NCBI RefSeq assembly: GCF_024362525.1
Contig: NZ_CP101458.1
Location: 1,116,001 to 1,180,000, forward strand
Direction of reading: 5' to 3'
Origin: Natrononativus amylolyticus
GTDB taxonomy: Archaea; Halobacteriota; Halobacteria; Halobacteriales; Natrialbaceae
Length of the DNA stretch: 64,000 bases
The position numbers were made by a program, and so were the translations under genes. Under the pieces are notes generated by a model. That model did no database searches, had not been told where the DNA came from, and saw only the letters and a list, made by a program, of their open reading frames with translations. This document shows, in pieces, positions 7,980-15,841 of this stretch. Each line of letters opens with the position of its first letter. The first letter of the stretch is position 1.

Positions 7980-9010
7980 CCGCTCACCTCCGGAACGGGC
8001 CGATCGTCGGGGAGCGACGCCTGCTCCCGTCCCGTCGTGATCGACGAGAAGATCTCGCCCAGCGCCGGTTCGACGCGCTCGAGCGACCGAAGCGAGTGTC
8101 CGCGTTGCCGGAGTTCGTCGACGAGCGCGTACACCTCACCGGGCTCCGAGAGGAGGACGTCGAACCGGGTACGCTCGTCCACAAGCGCGACCTCACCCAC
8201 GTCAAACGACTGCGCGAGGGTCGCGATCGAATCCGTAGCGACCGCCGACTCGAGCGTCACCGAGTACGTTCGTGTCGCGAATGCCGTCTTCAGCGCGTCG
8301 ACCGACTCGTCGGCGACGATTGCCCCGTCGTCGACGACCACGACCCTATCACAGACTCGTTCGACGACGCCCATGTCGTGACTGCTGAGGAGGACTGTCC
8401 GCCCCTCCTGTTCGGTCAGCCTGACGAGTTCGTCCAGGAGCGCACGCTGGGATTCGAAATCCAGCCCGAGCGTCGGCTCGTCGAGCAACAGGATCGGCGT
8501 GTCACGGACGAAGGCGCAGGCGAGGGCACACCGCTGTTTCATACCCCGCGAGAGTTCTGTGACGGTCGTATCCGCGACCGCTTCGATTCCGGCTGCATCG
8601 ATCGCCCGTCGAACTCGGTCGGGCCGGCTCCGGCGGGGAACGCCGTGCAGTTGCGCGAAAAACGAGACGTTCTCGCGGGGGGTGAGACGCCAGTACACGT
8701 TCCGGGCACCCTCGAACACGGCGGCGACAGCGCGGTGTGCTGCCGAGGGATGCTCGCAAACGTCGACGCCGTCGACGCGAACTGTTCCGGCCGAGGGCGT
8801 GACGAGACCGAGAACGGACTTCATGAGCGTCGTCTTGCCCGCTCCGTTCGTGCCGAGGAGCCCAGTGATCGATCCCGGCTGGACGGTCACCGAGACGTTC
8901 GACAGCGCTTCGACCGACGTGCTCCCGGCCCCGTAGCATTTGGTCAGGCCGACGACCTCGACGGTGCCACCGCCGGAGCCGGGGGCGCACGCGGTATGCC
9001 GTGACGTCAC
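7976..9010 (-). CDS. ABC transporter ATP-binding protein (first transporter)
   Basis: 344 residues from a GTG start at 9010. Walker A GTNGAGKTT, Q-loop region VFEGARNVYWRLT, signature-like LSRGMKQRCALACAF, Walker B ILLLDEPTLGLD and switch SSHD are present. The signature has SRGMK in place of LSGGQ, which is common in ABC-2 ATPases. The start is fixed by a GTGA overlap with the stop of the CPBP protease gene (9007-9010). A longer in-frame reading to 9490 would run through the protease gene and is rejected. Residues beyond about 225 form a C-terminal regulatory-like domain. Confidence 0.9.
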   Translation of the reverse strand: MTSRHTACAPGSGGGTVEVVGLTKCYGAGSTSVEALSNVSVTVQPGSITGLLGTNGAGKTTLMKSVLGLVTPSAGTVRVDGVDVCEHPSAAHRAVAAVFEGARNVYWRLTPRENVSFFAQLHGVPRRSRPDRVRRAIDAAGIEAVADTTVTELSRGMKQRCALACAFVRDTPILLLDEPTLGLDFESQRALLDELVRLTEQEGRTVLLSSHDMGVVERVCDRVVVVDDGAIVADESVDALKTAFATRTYSVTLESAVATDSIATLAQSFDVGEVALVDERTRFDVLLSEPGEVYALVDELRQRGHSLRSLERVEPALGEIFSSITTGREQASLPDDRPVPEVSG

Positions 9011-9876
9011 GCCGACCACCGCCGGTAGTAGCCGAGCACGCCGGCCGTGCCGACTGCAAGAACCCCCATCGTGAACGGCGACTCCGTGACGCCGGAGAAC
9101 TCGCCGCCGAACAGCACTGGCTGTGCGGCCGGGACGTACGTGAGTAGCGTGTCGCGGGCGGCCTCGTCGGCACGGAACGCCACCAGTTCGGGACTGAGCA
9201 GCGTGTTCCACGCTGCGTGGATTCCGACGGCGTTCCAGACGTTGCCCGTGTAGTAGGTCACGAGCGCGAACAGCACGCCCGCGAGCGTCGCCGTTCCCAC
9301 GTACAGTACCGTCCCCACGGTTTCGGAGGCGTGCCCATTGTGGAGGAGGCCGAAGACCACCGACGTGACGACGATCGCGGTCGGCCACCCCCACTGGTGG
9401 CCGAGAATCGAGAGCAGGTAGCCCCGCAACAGCAGTTCCTCGAGAATCGCCGCCCACGTGGCGAGCGCGAGCGCGACCGTGACCGCCCAAAGAACTCGCG
9501 TCCCCCCACCGAACTCGAGCGTGAGCGTGCCGTCGACGACCGCCAGCGGAACGGCGAGAACGAACACGGCGAGACTAACCCCGAACAGAAGCCACCGAAG
9601 CGTCGCTGCGGTGGGGCGTCGTATGAACACGTCCGAGAGGGGAAGTCCGAGTATCCGCCCAAGACCGACGAAGACGCACAACGAGAGCGCGATCCCGATG
9701 AGCGCGGTGTCGATCGGACCCGAAAGCGAGTGTATCGCGGACAGCCGGCTCGCGATCGTCCCCGGGAGGACGACGAGCGGAAGGACCAGAAAGAGCAGCG
9801 CCCCACAGAGGGTCGTCGCCTTCCAGCGCTCCATCGTCGAGAGTCGTTCGTTGGTCGGTAGGTGTTTCGTATTCAT
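9007..9876 (-). CDS. CPBP/CAAX-type intramembrane metalloprotease
   Basis: About 289 residues with eight hydrophobic helices. The CPBP (Abi) motifs are all visible: EELLLRG (EExxxR), FGLLHNGH (FxxxH) and HAAWN (HxxxN), so it is likely an active glutamic-type intramembrane protease. In bacteria, CPBP genes next to bacteriocin operons often give immunity or help processing. Here it sits directly after a predicted peptide gene and is coupled to two ABC transporters. The start is uncertain: GTG 9918, ATG 9891, ATG 9876 and ATG 9834 are in frame; codons before 9876 look non-coding (TTA, TTT, ATT), so 9876 is preferred. Confidence 0.85.
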   Translation of the reverse strand: MNTKHLPTNERLSTMERWKATTLCGALLFLVLPLVVLPGTIASRLSAIHSLSGPIDTALIGIALSLCVFVGLGRILGLPLSDVFIRRPTAATLRWLLFGVSLAVFVLAVPLAVVDGTLTLEFGGGTRVLWAVTVALALATWAAILEELLLRGYLLSILGHQWGWPTAIVVTSVVFGLLHNGHASETVGTVLYVGTATLAGVLFALVTYYTGNVWNAVGIHAAWNTLLSPELVAFRADEAARDTLLTYVPAAQPVLFGGEFSGVTESPFTMGVLAVGTAGVLGYYRRWSA

Positions 9877-9928
9877 GGTAAATAATGTCATAATTCCGTC
9901 ACGGTTTCGGACTTCCACAGGATCGTTC

Positions 9929-9960
9929 CGAACGGCGGGCAGATGGCTGCCCCCCGTTCG
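9929..9960 (-). promoter_or_regulatory. strong RNA hairpin between the peptide gene and the CPBP gene
   Basis: On the minus strand, CGAACGG-G-GGGCAG-CCAT-CTGCCC-G-CCGTTCG folds into 13 perfect pairs with one G-G mismatch and a four-base loop. It lies 26 bases after the stop of the peptide gene. In bacterial peptide operons such a hairpin commonly acts as an attenuator or RNA stabiliser so that the precursor peptide is made in excess over the downstream genes. No T-run follows, so full termination is not expected. Confidence 0.65.
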
Positions 9961-9986
9961 ATCCGTACGTCACTCGAGTCGACTCC

Positions 9987-10064
9987 TTACAGTCGGCTCC
10001 CGCTGTACGCGAACGACCCGCTGAATCGGTCGCCGTCGTACGACACACTGAAACTGAAGATCAC
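9987..10064 (-). CDS. predicted 25-residue peptide, possible precursor of an exported peptide
   Basis: GTG start at 10064, TAA stop at 9987. The peptide begins MIFSFSVSYDGD and ends AYSGSRL. It is rich in Ser, Phe, Tyr and Gly, with FSFSVSYDG and FSGSFAYSG forming two similar halves and no cysteine. Support: a perfect 8-base Shine-Dalgarno (GGAGGTGA, 10070-10077) five bases before the GTG, a TATA box giving a leader of about 16 bases, a strong hairpin after the stop, and a downstream operon of CPBP protease plus two ABC exporters. No long leader sequence is visible, so it would be a leaderless or minimally processed product. It could instead be a regulatory leader peptide. No homologue is known to me. 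Confidence 0.5.
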   Translation of the reverse strand: MIFSFSVSYDGDRFSGSFAYSGSRL

Positions 10065-10069
10065 GTTTC

Positions 10070-10108
10070 TCACCTCCAACTGGTCGTGGGTTCGTCATCG
10101 CATATAAA
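10070..10108 (-). promoter_or_regulatory. promoter and perfect Shine-Dalgarno of the peptide operon
   Basis: Minus strand: TTTATAT at 10102-10108, predicted transcription start near 10080, then GGAGGTGA at 10070-10077, which pairs over eight bases with the archaeal 16S 3' end. Most first genes here are leaderless, so a short leader with a full Shine-Dalgarno marks this as a gene adapted for strong translation. Confidence 0.6.
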
Positions 10109-10211
10109 GTCAGCAATCCAACTAGTCGGAGTGGAGCAGGCGACGAGCGAGTAAAGCACAGACTCCGAAGCTCGAGGAATCCCGTTAGTGTCCCGACGGG
10201 GTGTTACCGAC

Positions 10212-11498
10212 TCACTCGTCGTAGTCGACGACTGGCCAGCCCTCGAGTCGGTCCGTGATCGCGTCGGTGACCGGATCCAGGTAGGGCAGTCCCCACGCGG
10301 CCACGATCGACGCGCCGATGGTGTTGAAGACGACGTCGGTCATCGTGTCGTCGAGGCCGTGCTGGGTGAGCGGCATCGTCAGGTCGTAGGCGGCCGCCAG
10401 CACGTCGAAGCCGAACTCGCTGATCTCCCAGACGACGCCGAAGGCGGCGACGAAGACGACGACGAACAAGGGGACCAGTCCCGGTGGAAGGTGGACGTCG
10501 TCGCGGTGCTCGTCCAGGGTGCGGATGAACGCATAACCGATCGCGCCGACCAGCGTCGCCGACAGCGGGTGGGTCAGGTTGTGCCACCAGAACGTGCGCT
10601 CGTAGAAGTACGCCGAGCCGAGCGCGTGCAGGAAGACGACCGTCGTCACCCAGAGGACGAGTCCCGCGTCGAACGGGAGGTCGTACCGCCGCCGGAGTAG
10701 CGTGGGAACGAACGTGATCGCGAGCATCAGCCCCGCGTTGGTGATCAGTTCCGACTGCGGGGCGAGGACGCCGTAGGCGAGCATCCCGAAGAGGCCGAGG
10801 CGCATCGCCCAGACGAGTCCGCGCTGGACGACCGTCGGGAGCGGGAGGTGCTCCTCGAGCGTCGGGTGGTCGTCGGCGCCCGTCTTCTCGGCGAAGCGAT
10901 CCTGGTCGATACCGTCGACGGGCGCCGAGACGAGTTCCTCGCCGGGAAACCCGCGGTAGTAGCGGTCGAAGACGACGCCGGCGAGCAATCCGGTGCCGGT
11001 CGCGACGATAAACAGCCACATCACCCAGTCGTTGCTCGGAACGATGGCCGTGCCGGCGACGGAGTCGAACAGCCAGGTGAGCGTCGCCCACAGCGCGGCG
11101 ATCGTCGCCGCGAGCATCGTGACGAAGCCGACGGCGAGCCACCGCTCGAGGCGGATCTCCGTGAGGGCGTTGGCCTCGAGCGTCAGCGCGAGCGCGAGCG
11201 GGGCCGCGCCGGCGTACAGTATCAGCTGCCGGGCGAACGAATCGGGGACGAGAACGGCGGCGACGAGCGGGACGACCGCGAGCACCGGGATCTCCCAGGG
11301 GAGTGCGGCGCGCCGCGAGTCGAGGACGATCGCCGGGAGCAGCGTGACGGCGGCGACGCTCGCCGCGAACACCGCCTCGTGGAGCGTGCCGGTGAGTATC
11401 GCGCCCCCGCCGACGAGCAACGCGACGGCGACAGCCGTCCAGGAGAGGTACGCGTTCGATCGTTCGCCGTGGAGTCGTCTGGTAGGGGTGCGGGCCAT
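10212..11498 (-). CDS. multi-pass membrane protein, DUF2238-like C-terminal region
   Basis: 428 residues with about ten to twelve hydrophobic helices. The C-terminal third contains FWWHNLTHPLSATLVG, VWEISEFGFD and LDDTMTDVVFNTIGA. The acidic and Asn residues inside these helices recall the DUF2238/YjdF family of membrane proteins of unknown function. A 55-residue soluble loop (about 205-260) carries charged residues. It faces the hydrolase at 11646 head to head. I cannot assign a substrate or reaction. The start at 11498 gives a short Arg-rich cytoplasmic N-terminus, consistent with positive-inside topology. Confidence 0.65.
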   Translation of the reverse strand: MARTPTRRLHGERSNAYLSWTAVAVALLVGGGAILTGTLHEAVFAASVAAVTLLPAIVLDSRRAALPWEIPVLAVVPLVAAVLVPDSFARQLILYAGAAPLALALTLEANALTEIRLERWLAVGFVTMLAATIAALWATLTWLFDSVAGTAIVPSNDWVMWLFIVATGTGLLAGVVFDRYYRGFPGEELVSAPVDGIDQDRFAEKTGADDHPTLEEHLPLPTVVQRGLVWAMRLGLFGMLAYGVLAPQSELITNAGLMLAITFVPTLLRRRYDLPFDAGLVLWVTTVVFLHALGSAYFYERTFWWHNLTHPLSATLVGAIGYAFIRTLDEHRDDVHLPPGLVPLFVVVFVAAFGVVWEISEFGFDVLAAAYDLTMPLTQHGLDDTMTDVVFNTIGASIVAAWGLPYLDPVTDAITDRLEGWPVVDYDE

Positions 11499-11645
11499 GT
11501 CGTCGGGGAAGTGGTCTCGGCGTGGGTCGTCGGTACGACGGCGGTCGAATAAAGCGTGAAGCTTGCACGCATCGGTGAGAGTCGCAGACCTGCGTTCGCA
11601 CGCGACGAACGTATGTACCCGTCCGGACTACTCCCGGTACCTGTG

Positions 11646-12275
11646 ATGGCCACCACCCACGCCATCGGCGGACTGACACTCGCAGCCGCCGTGGCGGTCG
11701 TCGCTCCGGAGTTCGCCCTCGTCGTCGCCGTCGCCGCCCTGATCGGCGGCTTCTTCCCCGATTTCGACCTCTACGTCGGCCACCGGAAGACGCTTCACTA
11801 CCCCGTCTACTACTCGCTGGCGGCCCTCCTCGTCGGCGGGCTCGCCCTCGTCCGGCCGACCGTCGAAACCGTCGCCGTCGCCGCGTTCCTGGCGAGTGCC
11901 GCCCTCCACTCCGTGATGGACGTCTTCGGCGGCGGCCTCGAGCTCAGACCCTGGGAACGGACCTCCGAGCGGGCCGTCTACAGCCACTTCCACGGCCGGT
12001 GGCTCCCGCCCCGCCGCTGGGTGCGCTACGACGGCGCGCCGGAGGACGTGGCGCTCGCGTCCGTCCTCGCCGTCCCCGGACTGCTCGTCTTCGAGGGCGC
12101 CGTGCAGGCCGTCCTGCTGGCGATACTGCTGATTTCGGTCGGCTACGCGACGATCCGCAAACCGCTCGTTCGCGTCACCGAGCGGCTGGTCGCGCTCGTT
12201 CCCGCCCCGCTTCGTCGTCACCTCCCCGATCGGTTTCACCCGGCGACCGAAGGTAGCGACACCGTCGCGGGGTGA
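11646..12275 (+). CDS. YdjM-type membrane-bound metal-dependent hydrolase
   Basis: 209 residues, starting MATTHAIGGLTLAAA. Motifs typical of the family (PF04307, LexA-binding/YdjM): an N-terminal THAIGG His, FFPDFDLYVGHRKTLHYP with the Asp and His metal ligands, and HSVMDVFGGGLELRPWE. Four to five hydrophobic helices place it in the membrane. The ATG at 11646 is chosen since the conserved MATTH start is there; the 30 extra residues upstream look unlike the family. The next gene starts six bases after its stop, so they form one unit. Substrate unknown. Confidence 0.8.
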   Translation: MATTHAIGGLTLAAAVAVVAPEFALVVAVAALIGGFFPDFDLYVGHRKTLHYPVYYSLAALLVGGLALVRPTVETVAVAAFLASAALHSVMDVFGGGLELRPWERTSERAVYSHFHGRWLPPRRWVRYDGAPEDVALASVLAVPGLLVFEGAVQAVLLAILLISVGYATIRKPLVRVTERLVALVPAPLRRHLPDRFHPATEGSDTVAG

Positions 12276-12281
12276 CCCCCG

Positions 12282-13202
12282 ATGGATCGCGCGATCGACG
12301 ACCGGGTCGACCACCGCGACTGCCTCGTCGGTGGCCTCCGCCTGCACTACGTCGCGGCGGGGCCGACGGACGGCCCGCTGGTAGTGCTGTTGCACGGCTT
12401 TCCCGAGCACTGGTACTCCTGGCGACGCCAGCTTCCCGCCCTCGCCGACGCGGGCTACCGGGTCGTCGCCCCCGACATGCGCGGCTACAACCGCTCCGAG
12501 AAACCCCACGGCGTCGACGCCTACCGGCTCGAGCGTCTGACCGGCGATCTCACCGGCCTGATCGAGACGCTGGAGGGCGACGGCGCTAGTGCCCGCGTCG
12601 TCGGCCACGACTGGGGCGGAGTCGTCGCGTGGGCGACGGCGACGGCTCGGCCGGCGGTCGTCGACCGACTCGTCGTCCTGAACGCACCCCACCCGACCAA
12701 GTACGTCCGCGAACTCTCCGCCGAGCAGGCCGCCCGCGCGTGGTACGCCATGCTGTTTCAGCTCCCGCGCTTCCCCGAGGCGCTCCTTCGGGCGGACGGG
12801 TACCGGGCGCTCGAGGACATCTTCCGCGAGGAGCCGATTCGTCCCGGCGCGTTCACCGAGGACGAGATCAGTCGCTTCGTACGCGCGATGGCGCGCCCCG
12901 GTGCACTGACGTCGGCGCTCAACTACTACCGGGCGTTCGCCCGGCACACCGTCCGGGAGAACGCTCCCGGCGCGATTCCGATCGTCGGCCGGCAGTTCGT
13001 CGACCCCGTCGAGCGGATCGAGGCGCCGACGCTGGTCCTGTGGGGCGAACGGGACGGCGCGTTGACGGTCGAACAGACGGAGGGCCTCGAGCGCTACGCC
13101 AGCGACGTCCGCGTTCGTCGGTACCCCGACGCCGGCCACTGGATACACGCGGACCGCCCCGAGAGCGTGACGGCGGAACTCCGCTCGTTTCTCTCGGACT
13201 GA
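12282..13202 (+). CDS. alpha/beta hydrolase, epoxide hydrolase-like
   Basis: 306 residues with the alpha/beta hydrolase fold. HGFPEHWYSWR provides the oxyanion-hole motif of epoxide hydrolases, GHDWGG carries an aspartate nucleophile (Asp110), the acid is Asp258 in WGERDG and the base His286 in AGHWIH. A cap-domain tyrosine pair is plausible in NYYRAF. An Asp nucleophile fits epoxide hydrolase or haloalkane dehalogenase; HGFPE favours the former. No signal peptide. It follows the YdjM-type gene by six bases. The physiological epoxide is not deducible. Confidence 0.85.
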   Translation: MDRAIDDRVDHRDCLVGGLRLHYVAAGPTDGPLVVLLHGFPEHWYSWRRQLPALADAGYRVVAPDMRGYNRSEKPHGVDAYRLERLTGDLTGLIETLEGDGASARVVGHDWGGVVAWATATARPAVVDRLVVLNAPHPTKYVRELSAEQAARAWYAMLFQLPRFPEALLRADGYRALEDIFREEPIRPGAFTEDEISRFVRAMARPGALTSALNYYRAFARHTVRENAPGAIPIVGRQFVDPVERIEAPTLVLWGERDGALTVEQTEGLERYASDVRVRRYPDAGHWIHADRPESVTAELRSFLSD

Positions 13203-13310
13203 TCGGCACACGTCACCGGCGGATCATGATTGATTCAGTGAGACTCGTGAAATTTTATTAGATTCACCGCCAAAAACATTCATGAACCGATGAAATAACG
13301 GATAACCTGC

Positions 13311-14348
13311 ATGGCAGGCGATCACAGCATCTGCAGGCAACGCGCGCTAACCGGACTCTTGCTGCTCTGTGTCGGCATCCTCGCCGCCGGACTTCTCGTG
13401 CCGGCGGCGGGTGCGGGGTCGGTGGACGCCGACTACGCGACGAACGCGAGCGACGACGCCGACCTCGAGACGACCGAGGTGGTCCTCGACCTCTCGTCGT
13501 GGGTCGACGACCGGGCCATCTCGGTTACCCTCGAGTTGCCGTCGGTAGCGGTTTCCTGGCTCGAGGCGGTGTTCACGGGGCTGGTGGAGTCACCGGAACT
13601 CGGTGACGACGAGGCCGACGAACCGACCGACCAGTCCGACGAGCGCGACGGTGACGAACCGGCCGACGCTGACGGCGACGGAGACGGTTCCGACGATGGT
13701 GATCCCGGCGAGGACGAACCCCGCGATGACGCCGGTGGCGGCGATAGCGCTGACGAACCGGAATCCGACGAGAGCGACGGCGATAGCGCCGACGATGACG
13801 GCGACGAGGCGGATGCCGGTGACGGCACCGACGAGGATGGTGATGACGGGGCTGACGACGATTCGGGCGACGGGGCGGACGAGGATAGCGACGAGGATGC
13901 TGGCGACGCGGACGACGAGGACGACCAGCGCAGCCACGCGACGGCGGTCGAACACGCGATCCACGACGAGATCAACGAGGTGCGAGCGGACCACGGCCTC
14001 GAGGCACTCGCGTTCGACGACGACCTCGCGGACGTCGCACGCGCCCACAGCGAGGACATGGCCGATCGCGACTACTTCTCACACACCACGCCGGAGGGCG
14101 AAACCGTCGGCGACCGGTACGCCGCGGCCGGAATCTCCTGTCAGGCCTGGGGTGAGAACATCCTGTACAACGGCCACGGCGAGGAGTCGCCCGCAGTGAT
14201 CGCCGAGCGGAGCGTCGCCCAGTGGATGGACAGCGACGGCCACCGGGAGAACATCCTGAGCGAGCGGTGGGATAGCGAAGGGATCGGCGTCGCGATCGAC
14301 GACGGCGAACTCTACGCGACCCAGAACTTCGGCACCGACTGTAACTGA
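13311..14348 (+). CDS. secreted CAP-domain protein with Asp-rich linker
   Basis: 345 residues. A signal peptide (residues about 10-35, LTGLLLLCVGILAAGLLVPAAGAG) is followed by a short folded segment, a linker of about 115 residues that is almost only Asp, Glu, Gly, Ser and Ala (about 98-208), and a C-terminal CAP/SCP-like domain (about 215-345). The CAP domain shows ARAHSEDMADRDYFSH, GENI, the HRENIL helix and QNFGTDC near the end. CAP proteins in prokaryotes are extracellular and of mostly unknown activity. The acidic linker fits a salt-exposed spacer that holds the domain away from the cell. Monocistronic; an AT-rich stretch lies before the start. Confidence 0.85.
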   Translation: MAGDHSICRQRALTGLLLLCVGILAAGLLVPAAGAGSVDADYATNASDDADLETTEVVLDLSSWVDDRAISVTLELPSVAVSWLEAVFTGLVESPELGDDEADEPTDQSDERDGDEPADADGDGDGSDDGDPGEDEPRDDAGGGDSADEPESDESDGDSADDDGDEADAGDGTDEDGDDGADDDSGDGADEDSDEDAGDADDEDDQRSHATAVEHAIHDEINEVRADHGLEALAFDDDLADVARAHSEDMADRDYFSHTTPEGETVGDRYAAAGISCQAWGENILYNGHGEESPAVIAERSVAQWMDSDGHRENILSERWDSEGIGVAIDDGELYATQNFGTDCN

Positions 14349-14455
14349 GCGCCGCTCTCAGGTGGGGGCCTCGAGCGGCGACCGACAACCTCCTCGAGTC
14401 CACCCCGGCACGAGAAGCGGAAACCGTTAACACGCCGACCGTGGTACGGACCCAC

Positions 14456-14788
14456 ATGCTCGTACACGTCCACCAGTACCGACACGACGACGCCAAGGAG
14501 ACGGTCCGGTCCGGGGGCGACGTCGACCCCGATCACGACACCGAGGAGTACTTCGACGCCGACGACCTCGCGGCCGACGAGGGGTGGGAACGCACCACCT
14601 ACGACGGGCAGACGATCCTGCGCCGGGCGGTGAGCTACGACGACGTCGCCGCGATATCGGTCCCCCAGCGTGACCTTGAGGAGACGTCCGACGACCTGCC
14701 CGGCGAGGACCTCCAGTTGCGCCGCGGCGGCGGGATCGAGACCCTCGAGCGGACGCGGATCGTCGAGGTGATCGACGAGGACCCGTGA
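14456..14788 (+). CDS. conserved haloarchaeal hypothetical protein
   Basis: 110 residues, soluble and very acidic, beginning MLVHVHQYRHDDAKETVRSG. No transmembrane segment, signal or known motif. The start at 14456 follows a plausible short leader; an ATG five codons upstream is also in frame. The stop lies four bases from the convergent gene at 14792, so the two share their 3' ends. I recognise no domain. Confidence 0.6.
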   Translation: MLVHVHQYRHDDAKETVRSGGDVDPDHDTEEYFDADDLAADEGWERTTYDGQTILRRAVSYDDVAAISVPQRDLEETSDDLPGEDLQLRRGGGIETLERTRIVEVIDEDP

Positions 14789-14791
14789 CGC

Positions 14792-15166
14792 TCACGCGGT
14801 CGACTCGCCACCGACGCCGATCACGACCGGTTCGCGGATCTCGAGGGCCGTCTCGAACTCGTCCTCCCGATCGTCGCGGCGGCCGACGCGGCGTAGCTGC
14901 TCCTCGTGGGCTCGCCTGACCGCCGACCGGTCCCGGGGCTCGAGGTCGAATCGGTCGCCGAGGTCCGCCCAGTGGCCCCACTCGACGAGGAAGATCGCGC
15001 GGTCGGCGTCCTCGTGGACGCACTCGCACGCTCGCCGGTAGGACTCGAGTTCCGGCGCGAGTCGCTCCTGGACCCGGGCGACCAGCGACGGCAGCCGCGA
15101 CGGCGCGACGCTCGCTTTCGCCCCCGCGAGGACGAGCACCTGCCCGTCGATCGGATCGCCGGCCAT
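14792..15166 (-). CDS. hypothetical protein downstream of the MoaD group
   Basis: 124 residues beginning MAGDPIDGQVLVLAGAKASV. Soluble, mixed alpha/beta by eye, with CECVHEDADRAIFLVEWGHW in the middle. The ATG at 15166 lies two bases after the stop of the gene at 15168-15431; a GTG three codons earlier would overlap that gene. The tight spacing indicates one transcript with the MoaD-related genes. No domain recognised. Confidence 0.6.
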   Translation of the reverse strand: MAGDPIDGQVLVLAGAKASVAPSRLPSLVARVQERLAPELESYRRACECVHEDADRAIFLVEWGHWADLGDRFDLEPRDRSAVRRAHEEQLRRVGRRDDREDEFETALEIREPVVIGVGGESTA

Positions 15167-15167
15167 C

Positions 15168-15431
15168 TCAGCCACCGGCGCGCATCGCTTTCTGCGCGAA
15201 GTCCTCGATCAGCGCCTCGAGCGCGGCGGCGTCGTCCGCTTCGAACACCACCGTCACCTCGGTCAGCGTCAGCGACGGCCCGATCTCCACCGTCTCCGAG
15301 GAGAGCCGGGCCTTCCAGTCCGGCCCCTCGACGCGGTCGTCCGCGACCCGCTCGCCGCCGAGGTTCGTCAGGTAGCGAAGCGCGAGCCGCTCCGAAATTC
15401 CCCGGAACGAGCGCTCGATGCGCGTGTCCAT
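15168..15431 (-). CDS. small protein resembling the MoaD-related C-terminal domain
   Basis: 87 residues from MDTRIERSFRGISERLALRYLTNLGGE. The pattern SERLALRYLTNLGG and the following beta-rich acidic half recall the stand-alone form of the domain found after MoaD in some bacterial proteins (molybdopterin biosynthesis MoaD-related, C-terminal). Its position, 65 bases after the SAMP1/MoaD gene on the same strand, supports that. Whether it helps activate SAMP1 or binds its target is unknown. The start is placed at the second Met, which is followed by the conserved segment. Confidence 0.55.
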   Translation of the reverse strand: MDTRIERSFRGISERLALRYLTNLGGERVADDRVEGPDWKARLSSETVEIGPSLTLTEVTVVFEADDAAALEALIEDFAQKAMRAGG

Positions 15432-15495
15432 ACCGTCGCGTTCGATCCGCGGTCGCATAAAGCCGCCTTCGGTAGCGGTTCTCGAAACCGTTTCG

Positions 15496-15783
15496 CTACC
15501 GCGAGGCGCCGCCCGCGACCGGCGGAAACACCGAGAGGCGGTCGCCCTCCTCGAGCGCCGTCTCTACCCCTGCCATGTGGACGACGTCGCGGCCGTTCTT
15601 CAGGACGCTCAGCTGCGGACGGATCGCCCCCTCCTCGAGGAGCTGGCCCTCGAGACCGTCGTACGTCGACTCGAGGCTCGCGAGGACGTCGCCGACGGTG
15701 GCGTCGTCGTCGAACTCGCGGGTGAGATCCTTCTGGCCGACGGCCTCGCGGAAGGTCGCGAAAAATCGCAGATCGAGTTCCAT
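15496..15783 (-). CDS. ubiquitin-like small modifier / MoaD family protein (SAMP1-like)
   Basis: 95 residues, beta-grasp fold of the archaeal MoaD family (TIGR01687), starting MELDLRFFATFREAVGQK and with LEEGDRLSVFPPVAGG near the end. In Haloferax, SAMP1 is activated by the E1-like UbaA at its C-terminal Gly-Gly and acts both as sulfur carrier for molybdopterin and as a protein modifier. Here three residues, Ala-Ser-Arg, follow the Gly-Gly before a TAG stop, so the diglycine is not terminal. The protein may need trimming or may be a variant with another role. It heads a group of three co-directional small genes. The aldehyde oxidoreductase at 3.4 kb needs such a pterin pathway. Confidence 0.85.
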   Translation of the reverse strand: MELDLRFFATFREAVGQKDLTREFDDDATVGDVLASLESTYDGLEGQLLEEGAIRPQLSVLKNGRDVVHMAGVETALEEGDRLSVFPPVAGGASR

Positions 15784-15841
15784 GCCCGATCCGTCGGCGC
15801 GCGACGACATAAGTGCGGGCGATCGGCCGCCCCTCGAACGA

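Noticed and set aside
9899-9973. A second 24-codon frame after the peptide gene (GTG start, minus strand)
   Set aside because: It runs through the hairpin, has Arg/Pro/Ser-biased codons and only a weak ribosome site.
13590-14059. Antisense frames over the Asp-rich linker of the CAP protein
   Set aside because: Asp/Glu codons read backward give Val/Ile- or Ser-rich nonsense; no start context.
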